A stretch of 20,176 nt of DNA, from assembly GCA_035315125.1 (NCBI GenBank), contig DATFYI010000231.1, forward strand, positions 1 through 20,176, written 5' to 3'. This DNA is from DATFYI01 sp035315125. Its GTDB lineage: Bacteria; Chloroflexota; Anaerolineae; Anaerolineales; Anaerolineaceae. The position numbers and the translations under genes are program-made. A model generated the notes under the pieces. The model was not told the origin of the DNA, searched no databases, and worked only from the letters and a program-made list of their open reading frames with translations. This document shows positions 13,759-20,176 of the stretch, one piece after another (within the stretch, counting starts at the first letter, position 1; every line of letters starts with the position of its first letter).

Positions 13759-16122
13759 ATGACAGAAACCCTTGATCTTTTAAATGGCCTTAATCCTCAG
13801 CAGATCCAGGCGGTAACGGCCGGGTTAGGTCAGGTACTGGTATTGGCAGGACCGGGCTCCGGCAAGACACGCGTACTCACCAACCGGTTTGCTTTCCTGA
13901 TCCGCTCGATGGGGGTGCGACCCTACAGCATCCTGGCAGTCACCTTTACCAACAAGGCTGCTCGTGAAATGGAAACCCGTCTGGAGCGATTGCTGGGCGA
14001 GCAAGTCAAGGGTGGCTTGTGGCTAGGCACCTTCCATTCAATTTGCGCTCGCATCCTGCGCCGGGAAGCCGATTATCTGCCGGTCAAATCAAACTTTGTG
14101 ATTATGGACGCCGATGATCAAGAAGCGCTGGTGCGGCGTATCTTGAAAGAGTTCAACCTGGATGAAAAACTGTACCGCGCCGCCAGCATCCATGGCGCCA
14201 TCTCTACTGCCAAGAACAATCTGGTGCTGCCCAAAAGTTATCCAGCGCGCAGCTACCGCGATGAGGTTGTGTCGCGTGTGTATGGGCGTTACCAGGAGCT
14301 GTTAGAGGCTAATAACAGCCTGGATTTCGACGATTTGCTGCTGATGAGCGTGCGCCTGCTGGATGAAAACCCAGCGCTGCGCCAGAAATACGCCCAGCGC
14401 TTTGAACACGTACTGGTGGATGAGTTTCAAGATACAAATCTGGCGCAATACGAGCTGCTGCGCCAGTTGTCTTCTTTCCATGGCAACCTGTTCGCGGTTG
14501 GCGATGAAGACCAATCCATCTACCGCTGGCGCGGAGCCGATTACCGCAATGTGCTGCGCTTCGAACAGGATTACCCCAAGGCCCAGAAAATTTTACTCGA
14601 ACAGAACTACCGCTCCACCCAAACGGTGCTGGATGCCGCCCGGGCGGTGATCGACCAGAACCGCAACCGGACGCCCAAAAAACTGTTCTCGGAGCGCGGC
14701 CGGGGCGAGCGGGTCATCCTGTATGAGGCAGCGGATGACTACGCCGAAGCAGCTTTTGTAGTCGATACCATCCAGCAGAATATGGCAGCGGGTGTAGCCG
14801 GCGGTGATTTTGCTGTGATGTACCGCACCAACGGCCAATCCCGCCTGCTGGAAGAAGCCTTTCTGCGCAGCGGAGTTGCCTACCGCCTGGTGGGAGCGCA
14901 GCGTTTCTATGGCCGGCGTGAGATCAAAGATTTGATCGCCTACCTGCGGCTGATCTCTAACCCGGCTGATGAATTGAGCCTGCTGCGGGCGATCAACGTG
15001 CCGCCGCGCGGCATCGGCGATAAAACTCTGGTGGCGTTGCAATTATGCTCTCGCCAGGCCAACCTCAGCCCAGGTGAAATTTTGCTAGATTTGGGTCAAA
15101 AAGGCGATCAATCCAGCTTTTGGAGCTTTTTTTCTGGCCGGGGCGCCACCATTCTGGCAGATTTTGGCGCCATGCTGGCGGAATGGCAGTCTGCACTTGA
15201 AAAAACATCCCTACCGGCGCTGTTCGACCGCATCCTACTCGATACCGGCTACCAGCTTTACATAGATGATGGCAGTGAAGAGGGCAATGATCGTTGGTCG
15301 AACGTGCAAGAGCTGCAAAGGCTGGCCTATGAATATGAAGACCGTGGCCTGACCGCTTTCCTCGAAAATCTGGCGCTGGTCTCCGACCAGGATACACTGC
15401 CGGAAGAATCGAACGTACCGACATTAATGACTCTGCATGCCGCCAAAGGCCTGGAATTTCCCCAGGTATTTATCAGCGGGCTGGACGAAGGACTGTTACC
15501 GCACAGCCGTTCGATTGATGATCCAGAAGAAATGGCGGAAGAACGGCGTTTGTTTTACGTGGGGCTGACCCGGGCGCGCAACCGGCTTTACCTGGTGCGA
15601 GCCGACCGGCGCAGTACTTACGGTTCATTTCAAGACAGTGTGCCATCTCGCTTTCTAGAAGATATCCCGGAAGAGTTAATCAAGCGGCAGGGTATGAAGC
15701 GCTATATAGAGACCTCATCCACATCGGATTGGAACCCACGTGCCGAGCGGCGTGATTACTATTCACGCTGGGAGAGCACACCCCCACCTGACCTCAACCT
15801 GCGGCATGCTATGCCACCCCAAAATTCAAAAGCGAATTATAGGGGAGGAAAAAAGGCCTCATCAAAAACGAATTTTGAGGGAGAAACGGGGCAATCACCA
15901 AAAGCGGATTTTGGGGATGAAATTGAACCCTTGGCTAAGCCTGCTCCAGAAATCCAGGCCAGCTACAAAGCTGGCAACCGCGTTCGCCATCCAAGTTGGG
16001 GCGAGGGTCTGGTGATCCAGGATCGCATCCTGGATGGCGAGGAAATCGTGGATGTAGCCTTCGATAGTGTGGGGTTCAAGCGCCTGCTGGCAGCCCTGGC
16101 GCATTTAGAAATTATCCGCTGA
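13759..16122 (+). CDS. pcrA: UvrD/PcrA-type ATP-dependent DNA helicase
   Basis: Superfamily 1 3'-5' DNA helicase for repair and replication restart, 787 aa. Motifs in order: LNPQQ (Q motif, 11-15), AGPGSGKT (Walker A, 30-37), DEFQDTN (motif II, 221-227), GDEDQSIYRWRGAD (motif III, 248-261), LEQNYRST (motif IV region, 280-287), TLHAAKGLEF (motif V region) and VGLTRARNRLYLV (motif VI). The C-terminal about 50 residues (GNRVRHPSWGEGLV onwards) are the Tudor-like domain of PcrA. Just before it, residues about 690-722 hold three imperfect repeats (see findings), a likely flexible linker. The ATG fits the family's N-terminus. It shares a 65-bp divergent control region with holB. Confidence 0.95.
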   Translation: MTETLDLLNGLNPQQIQAVTAGLGQVLVLAGPGSGKTRVLTNRFAFLIRSMGVRPYSILAVTFTNKAAREMETRLERLLGEQVKGGLWLGTFHSICARILRREADYLPVKSNFVIMDADDQEALVRRILKEFNLDEKLYRAASIHGAISTAKNNLVLPKSYPARSYRDEVVSRVYGRYQELLEANNSLDFDDLLLMSVRLLDENPALRQKYAQRFEHVLVDEFQDTNLAQYELLRQLSSFHGNLFAVGDEDQSIYRWRGADYRNVLRFEQDYPKAQKILLEQNYRSTQTVLDAARAVIDQNRNRTPKKLFSERGRGERVILYEAADDYAEAAFVVDTIQQNMAAGVAGGDFAVMYRTNGQSRLLEEAFLRSGVAYRLVGAQRFYGRREIKDLIAYLRLISNPADELSLLRAINVPPRGIGDKTLVALQLCSRQANLSPGEILLDLGQKGDQSSFWSFFSGRGATILADFGAMLAEWQSALEKTSLPALFDRILLDTGYQLYIDDGSEEGNDRWSNVQELQRLAYEYEDRGLTAFLENLALVSDQDTLPEESNVPTLMTLHAAKGLEFPQVFISGLDEGLLPHSRSIDDPEEMAEERRLFYVGLTRARNRLYLVRADRRSTYGSFQDSVPSRFLEDIPEELIKRQGMKRYIETSSTSDWNPRAERRDYYSRWESTPPPDLNLRHAMPPQNSKANYRGGKKASSKTNFEGETGQSPKADFGDEIEPLAKPAPEIQASYKAGNRVRHPSWGEGLVIQDRILDGEEIVDVAFDSVGFKRLLAALAHLEIIR

Positions 16123-16125
16123 TCG

Positions 16126-16154
16126 TTGACAGACCCTCTGACCTGCGGTATCCT
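16126..16154 (+). promoter_or_regulatory. Promoter of the SRP RNA gene
   Basis: TTGACA (16126-16131), 17-bp spacer, TATCCT (16149-16154), starting 4 bp after the pcrA stop codon. The predicted start near 16161 falls at the 5' end of the RNA. Confidence 0.8.
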
Positions 16155-16162
16155 TATCCAAC

Positions 16163-16267
16163 GACCGGGTGGGACCGGCGCGGCAGAATCTTCCGAACCC
16201 CGCCAGGTCCGAGAGGAAGCAACGGTAAGGAGGCCACTCTGGGCGCCGCCGGAAAACCTGCCCGGCC
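16163..16267 (+). ncRNA. ffs: Small signal recognition particle RNA (4.5S type)
   Basis: RNA core of the signal recognition particle that, with Ffh, delivers nascent membrane proteins to the membrane. The universally conserved tip is present: CCAGGTCC-GAGA-GGAAGCAACGG (16203-16225), with the symmetric loop AGG/AGCA and a GNRA tetraloop GAGA. The ends pair: CCGGGTGGG (16165-16173) with CCTGCCCGG (16257-16265), and inside it ACCGGCG with CGCCGG. Length about 103 nt is right for the small bacterial form without an Alu domain. A dedicated promoter precedes it and a run of five T follows at 16270-16274. Confidence 0.93.
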
Positions 16268-16274
16268 GCTTTTT
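16257..16274 (+). terminator. T-run ending the SRP RNA transcript
   Basis: The 3' strand of the terminal RNA stem (CCTGCCCGG) is followed by CCGC and TTTTT at 16270-16274. The long stem of the RNA itself can serve as the terminator hairpin. Confidence 0.55.
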
Positions 16275-16333
16275 ATCTCTGGCAACGCCCAAAATACAAC
16301 TGAGAGCGGTAGAAGGTTTCAAGAACCCTTTTC

Positions 16334-17224
16334 ATGGATAATCCTCCCATATGTAATTATGAAGGCTCCGATTACCAGAGGTCCTTCTGGGAACGGGGCG
16401 GACGTGTCTACGAAGATGCAGTTGAAGCAGTAGCACTAAAACGGCTGCTGCCCTCCGCTGGAAAATTAATGTTGGAATTGGGCGCCGGGGCCGGCAGGAA
16501 TACGCCGCGTTATCAAAACTTTGATCAGGTAGTCTTGCTGGATTTTTCTCGCAGCCAGCTCCAACAAGCGCACCAACGCCTGGGTGAGGATCAACGCTAT
16601 CGTTACATAGCCGCCGATATTTATCACCTTCCGTTTGTGAGCGGCCTGTTTGATGCAGCCACCATGATCCGTACACTTCATCACATGGCAAATACTCGCC
16701 AGGCGCTCGACCAGGTACATCAGGTCATGCAAAACAACGCCATTTTTATCCTGGAATTTGCCAACAAACAAAACCTTAAGTCAATTCTACGTTACGCCTT
16801 ACGCCAACAAAGTTGGAACCCATTCTCACCCGAGCCAATTGAATTTGCACCTTTAAATTTTGACTTTCACCCCGCCACGGTACGCACCTGGCTAAAGGTC
16901 AGCGGCTTCGTAGTCGAGCGTCAATTAACGGTTTCACATTTTCGTATGGGCCTATTCAAGCGTTTTCTACCGCTCGGGATGCTGGTAGCGCTGGATGCTC
17001 TTTTCCAAAAAACCGGTAATTTATGGCAGTTGACGCCGAGCGTATTCGTGCGCTCACGCGCCATCGGCGAGAACCAGACTGCGCCGGTCGTGGAAGGCGC
17101 CTTTTTCCGTTGCCCGGCCTGCAGTCACAACACCTTGCCCGATACGCCGCCACTGTTAACCTGTCCGTCCTGTGGCAAGACTTATCCGGTGGAAGACGGC
17201 ATCTACGATTTAAGGATTAGTTGA
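16334..17224 (+). CDS. Class I SAM-dependent methyltransferase with C-terminal zinc ribbon
   Basis: Predicted methyltransferase of 296 aa; the substrate is unknown. The SAM-binding motif I is LMLELGAGAGRN (about 45-56), followed by VVLLDFS (acidic strand end) and the IAADIYHLPF and ATMIRTLHHM segments typical of the Methyltransf_11 group. The last 40 residues form a short zinc ribbon, C260-P-A-C263 and C277-P-S-C280, ending 'YPVEDGIYDLRIS', similar to Trm112-like tails. In other families such tails sit on RNA- or protein-modifying methyltransferases, but no target can be named here. The ATG at 16334 has no clear ribosome binding site; nearby upstream sequence is AGAAGG 20 nt away. The gene converges on the next methyltransferase with a 17-bp gap. 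Confidence 0.85.
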   Translation: MDNPPICNYEGSDYQRSFWERGGRVYEDAVEAVALKRLLPSAGKLMLELGAGAGRNTPRYQNFDQVVLLDFSRSQLQQAHQRLGEDQRYRYIAADIYHLPFVSGLFDAATMIRTLHHMANTRQALDQVHQVMQNNAIFILEFANKQNLKSILRYALRQQSWNPFSPEPIEFAPLNFDFHPATVRTWLKVSGFVVERQLTVSHFRMGLFKRFLPLGMLVALDALFQKTGNLWQLTPSVFVRSRAIGENQTAPVVEGAFFRCPACSHNTLPDTPPLLTCPSCGKTYPVEDGIYDLRIS

Positions 17225-17241
17225 AGATTTAGCCAAGGAAC

Positions 17242-17982
17242 TTATTTCTGAGTTTTTTCCATCACCCAGAAATGCGATAAGCCAAATAAACGTAGGGGCG
17301 TCTGTTCAAGCGTTTGCAAAATAAATCGCAGAAACCGCCCCAGCGCTGGATGTGTTGCGATGATATTGTCATATGCTCCGAAGATCGTTGTCTTTTTGAC
17401 CGGGCGGACTTGCAACCCCTGAAACAGTTTCTCCAGATCGGAGCGGCTATAGACACGCACGTGCGGAGCCAGACGGTCACGCCAGCGGCGAGGAAGGTAA
17501 TTGACCAATGGAATATTGCCAAAATGATATTTTCCGCGCCAGAAAATGCCGTGCGTTTCAAATGGATAGCCCCGGTTAGGGCAGAACAAGATCAGCCGTC
17601 CGCCCGGTCGCAATGTGCGGACAATTTCACAGATAGCCTGCTGATCGTCCTGGACGTGTTCGAGGACTTCGTGGCTGAGCACCAGATCGAAGGTGTTTGC
17701 CGGAAAGGGCAGAGCTTCACCTGCGCCGCACACCGTGGGAGTTGTGTCCTGCCGCGCTTCCATCGAGCGCTCCAACTCAATGTCCAACCCAATGGCATGA
17801 CCTGAATCCGCAGACAGATGCGACAGGTAAGTTCCAATGCCGCAGCCATCTACCAGGATATAGCCCTGGGCACGGCTGCCAGCCGCCTCCTGAATCATAC
17901 GCAAACGACGTTCTTGACCGGCGCGCCAGACCATCGAGGGTACACCCCGCAGGGCAGCCTTTTGTAGCTGATCTCCATTCAT
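17242..17982 (-). CDS. Class I SAM-dependent methyltransferase
   Basis: Predicted methyltransferase, 246 aa, substrate unknown. Motif I is ILVDGCGIGTYLSHL (about 42-56), motif II AIGLDIE, and post-motifs AGEALPFPANTFDLVLSHEVLEHV and LRPGGRLILFCPNR (in short: ALPFPANTFDLV; SHEVLEHV). This is the Methyltransf_11/25 pattern. The second half (YFGNIP-like, YLPRRWRDRLAPHVRVYSRSDLEKLF) is typical of lipid- or sugar-modifying members, but that is only a weak guide. The gene begins inside the stop codon of the sensor kinase (ATGA, 17979-17982), so the two are probably translated in tandem. No zinc ribbon is present, which distinguishes it from its convergent neighbour. Confidence 0.87.
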   Translation of the reverse strand: MNGDQLQKAALRGVPSMVWRAGQERRLRMIQEAAGSRAQGYILVDGCGIGTYLSHLSADSGHAIGLDIELERSMEARQDTTPTVCGAGEALPFPANTFDLVLSHEVLEHVQDDQQAICEIVRTLRPGGRLILFCPNRGYPFETHGIFWRGKYHFGNIPLVNYLPRRWRDRLAPHVRVYSRSDLEKLFQGLQVRPVKKTTIFGAYDNIIATHPALGRFLRFILQTLEQTPLRLFGLSHFWVMEKTQK

Positions 17983-19682
17983 TGTTTAGCTGGGATTAAA
18001 TCATCAGTGGAATAAGGTACCCAGGCCAGCACCACCGTGCCCTCATCCGGTTCGCTGCTAATGTCAATATCACCGCCGGCATTGTGGGCGCGAGTCTGCA
18101 TATTCGAAAGTCCATGACCAAGGGTCTGTTTTACTTTGTTGAGGTCGAAACCACGCCCGTCATCCCGGATTTCCAGCAACGCCCGATCGGCAACCGACCA
18201 TAACGCAACTTCCACATGGTGAGCCCGAGCGTGCTTGGCTATATTTGCCAGGGCTTCCTGACAAATGTGGAAAAGCGCCCCCGCCTGAGCTTCTGGCATT
18301 TTTTCCAGTCCATCCGGTGGACCTTCCAAACGAACTTCAACCAGGGTATTTGCTCGAAATTCATTAACCAATCTCTGCAGGCCTTGCATCAAGTTTTCAT
18401 CGTGCATGTGACGCGGGCGCAAATCCAGTATATAGGCCCGGATATCCCGTATAGTGCTGTTCAGGTCACTGACAGCCTGCTCAATGCGTTGGTGAGCCTG
18501 CTGGGGATCTTCGTTCATCAAAAGCCGGGCGTGCTCAAGCGTCAGACCCACGGCATAAATTGATTGGATGATACCATCGTGCAGATCCATACCGATCCGC
18601 TCACGCTCTTCCAGTACAGCCAGGCGCCGTTGCTGCAGGTTAAGATCGATGTTTTCAATAGCAGTACTGACCCAGGAACATAGGGCAGAGATAAATTGGA
18701 TTTCCGGTTCTTCCAAAGGCTGAGGATGGCAAGATGCGACTGAAAGGACACCCAGTATGCCTCTCCGGCCGGTTAATGGGAAACAAGCCACCTGGGTAAG
18801 ACAGCTTTCCAGCACCGCCTTGCTAAGGTCTCCTCCATCCGGTGAAGGCAAGCTCATTAAGCTGGGCTGGTCATTCTTGGCCGTTAACCCGATCATCCCT
18901 TCACCGATCTTGTACTGCCGCTTGTTCCACATGGACTCAATCAAAGCACTGCGATGGATAGCTAAAACCAGATTTTTTCCGTCTTCCTGGCGAAGATAAA
19001 TCTCACCCACTTCCAGGTGAAGGGTATCGATCACCTGGGTCAAGGCTTTATCCAATATTTCATTCATATCGGTTGAAGAGGCCAACATGGATGCCAGATC
19101 GTTGAGCAGCGCCAGATTTTCATTCCGCTGGGTCAGACTTCGATCTCGTTCAGAAAGCTGCTGGTAGAGCCGGGCATTGGCGATTGCAACTGCAGCATAA
19201 GAAGCCAGCGTTTCGATGACTTGCTGGTCATCTAGAGTGAATTCAGGCCCATCGAGCTTATTCGTCAGGTAAATTTGCCCCAAGGGTTGCTCACCCAGTC
19301 GGATTGGAACCCCCAGGAAAGAATCCATAACCGGATGATGTTTGGGGAAACCAACCCGGCGCGGGTCCGAATTGATATCAGCAATACGAATAGACTCATT
19401 GGAGTGCATCAGTACTCCAATGATTCCCAATCCACGCGGAGGGTGGGCCAGACGGCTGACCTCTGTGGGTGTCATACCCACCGTTATAAACTGGGCAAGC
19501 TTCCCGTCTTCGCCCAAAACACCTACGGCAGCATATCGCGCTCGAGCCTGCTCACAGGCCACCGTGGCAATGCGCTCAAGTAAGGATTCCAATGAGATGT
19601 CTTGCACCAATTCCAAACTTGCGCGATGCAAGGCGGCCAAGCGTTCTTCTAGCTGCTCTCGTGTTAGTATTGCTGTACCCAT
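17979..19682 (-). CDS. Soluble GAF-GAF sensor histidine kinase of the NarL/DevS type
   Basis: Cytoplasmic two-component sensor kinase, 567 aa, no transmembrane segment. Two GAF domains (about 28-175 and 195-348), a HisKA_3 dimerisation domain (about 355-423) with phospho-acceptor His368 in DLHDGIIQS, and a HATPase_c domain (about 465-557) with the N-box HICQEALANIAKHA and G-box DDGRGFD. The first GAF domain carries 'HHPVMDSFLGVPIRLGEQPLGQIYLTNK' (short: HPVMDSFLGVPI; LGQIYLTNK), strongly like the DevS/DosT sensors of mycobacteria. No cognate response regulator is in the window. The ATG at 19682 was chosen; a TTG at 19694 lies inside the predicted -10 box and is therefore unlikely. The gene overlaps the following methyltransferase by 4 bp. 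Confidence 0.9.
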   Translation of the reverse strand: MGTAILTREQLEERLAALHRASLELVQDISLESLLERIATVACEQARARYAAVGVLGEDGKLAQFITVGMTPTEVSRLAHPPRGLGIIGVLMHSNESIRIADINSDPRRVGFPKHHPVMDSFLGVPIRLGEQPLGQIYLTNKLDGPEFTLDDQQVIETLASYAAVAIANARLYQQLSERDRSLTQRNENLALLNDLASMLASSTDMNEILDKALTQVIDTLHLEVGEIYLRQEDGKNLVLAIHRSALIESMWNKRQYKIGEGMIGLTAKNDQPSLMSLPSPDGGDLSKAVLESCLTQVACFPLTGRRGILGVLSVASCHPQPLEEPEIQFISALCSWVSTAIENIDLNLQQRRLAVLEERERIGMDLHDGIIQSIYAVGLTLEHARLLMNEDPQQAHQRIEQAVSDLNSTIRDIRAYILDLRPRHMHDENLMQGLQRLVNEFRANTLVEVRLEGPPDGLEKMPEAQAGALFHICQEALANIAKHARAHHVEVALWSVADRALLEIRDDGRGFDLNKVKQTLGHGLSNMQTRAHNAGGDIDISSEPDEGTVVLAWVPYSTDDLIPAKQ

Positions 19683-19693
19683 AACTATACTCA

Positions 19694-19723
19694 ATTTTAC
19701 TCGAATTTGTCTACTTTAGTCAA
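19694..19723 (-). promoter_or_regulatory. Promoter of the sensor kinase gene
   Basis: On the minus strand TTGACT (19723-19718), 18-bp spacer, TAAAAT (19699-19694). Transcription should start near 19687, only 5 nt before the ATG at 19682, so the mRNA would have almost no leader. No ribosome binding site is seen. Confidence 0.7.
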
Positions 19724-19849
19724 TTTACAATTTTATCATTGGTAAGAATAGAATGAGAGCCAATTAGTACAAATTTTTGTAAAATTTAGAGAATCATACC
19801 TGACCGGGGTAAGACCAGCCAGTGAATTGATTCAATATATCATACGGAT

Positions 19850-19855
19850 AGGAGG
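19850..19855 (+). promoter_or_regulatory. Strong ribosome binding site of the molybdopterin oxidoreductase gene
   Basis: AGGAGG, 9 nt before the ATG at 19865. It fixes the start of this gene, whose end is outside the window. Confidence 0.85.
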
Positions 19856-19864
19856 TCTGTGATT

Positions 19865-20176
19865 ATGTTTGACTCTCTTTTTCATCGCAAAGAGCAGGAA
19901 AAAAAATATGATAGCGAAGGTCGTCTCCCGCCTGGGCAGGCGTTGACAGAACGATTTCCGGTGCTACATTACGGCCCGGTGCCGCGGTTTAACCCTGCCA
20001 CCTGGGATTTACGCATCTGGGGAGAAGTTGAATCTCCCGTGACATTTACCTGGGAGGAATTCAACAAGCTGCCGCGCACAAAAGTCAAGATGGATATCCA
20101 TTGCGTGACCCGCTGGAGTAAGTTCGATACTACCTGGGAAGGGGTATCCCTGCGAACTTTGGTCGATAATGGGCTG
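19865..20176 (+). CDS. Sulfite oxidase-type molybdopterin-dependent oxidoreductase (3' end outside window)
   Basis: The first 104 codons of a molybdenum enzyme of the sulfite oxidase/YedY-like family, cut by the window end. After a short charged N-terminus (MFDSLFHRKEQEKKYD) come RFPVLHYGPVPRFNPATWDLRIWGEV and FTWEEFNKLP, then MDIHCVTRWSKFDTTWEGVSL (in short blocks: HYGPVPRFNP; MDIHCVTRWSKFDTTWEGV). Cys80 in HCVTRWS is the expected molybdenum ligand. There is no signal peptide, so this soluble form is probably cytoplasmic, like the roughly 200-aa 'sulfite oxidase-like' proteins of many bacteria. The physiological substrate is not known. The gene diverges from the sensor kinase, with 182 bp between them. 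Confidence 0.9.
   Translation, partial: MFDSLFHRKEQEKKYDSEGRLPPGQALTERFPVLHYGPVPRFNPATWDLRIWGEVESPVTFTWEEFNKLPRTKVKMDIHCVTRWSKFDTTWEGVSLRTLVDNGL

Larger units (their letters stand above)
19683..19864. other. Divergent control region between sensor kinase and molybdopterin oxidoreductase
   Basis: This A+T-rich stretch carries the kinase promoter (19694-19723) on the minus strand and the AGGAGG site of the oxidoreductase on the plus strand. A short symmetric element, ACAAA-TT-TTTGT, lies around 19770-19781 and could be a regulator site. No convincing plus-strand promoter was identified. Confidence 0.4.

Noticed and set aside
13694..13759. Longer holB start at 13759
   Set aside because: It would overlap the pcrA start and cover both promoters; the extra residues have no family resemblance.
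15826..15925. Repeats as a small CRISPR-like array
   Set aside because: The repeats are imperfect, in frame, only three, and inside the helicase coding sequence.

Overview
The window looks like a chromosomal segment from a monoderm, moderately GC-rich bacterium, most likely Chloroflexota (Anaerolineae-like). This assignment is inference. It rests on several exported lipoproteins with Thr/Pro/Ala-rich linkers, an LPxTG-type protein beside its own sortase, and an FMN riboswitch in front of an NMT1/THI5-like ABC transporter of the kind described as RibXY in Chloroflexus. No rRNA or tRNA is present to fix the taxonomy.

Layout. (1) 1-4465, cell envelope: the 3' end of an exported beta-sandwich-type protein (+), a hairpin between convergent genes, then on the minus strand a secreted subtilisin-like protease ending in LPVTG and, overlapping it by 25 nt, a sortase with its own lipobox. 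(2) 4466-9716, mobile element in a broken gene: a Cys/Met-metabolism PLP-enzyme gene is split at codon 54 by a 4,604-bp IS630-type element (4909-9512). The element has perfect 21-bp terminal inverted repeats and a TA target duplication. It carries the transposase plus three divergently oriented genes for exported proteins (one secreted, two lipoproteins). The interrupted gene has since acquired a frameshift and lost its 3' part. (3) 9713-12683, riboflavin uptake: a near-consensus promoter, an FMN riboswitch, an intrinsic terminator, then permease, lipoprotein binding protein and ATPase. (4) 12680-16274, housekeeping: holB (delta' of the replicative clamp loader) and pcrA/uvrD helicase diverge from a compact 65-bp promoter region, followed by the small SRP RNA gene (ffs) with its own promoter and T-run. 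(5) 16334-20176: two different class I SAM methyltransferases converge. The second shares an ATGA overlap with an upstream GAF-GAF-HisKA_3-HATPase sensor kinase. The window ends inside a sulfite-oxidase-type molybdopterin oxidoreductase gene.

The protease-sortase pair probably works as a cell-wall anchoring unit. The riboswitch should shut off the transporter when FMN is plentiful. The main unusual findings are the cargo-bearing IS630-type element and a run of promoters whose predicted transcription starts lie within a few bases of the start codon (holB, pcrA, sensor kinase), which suggests leaderless mRNAs.
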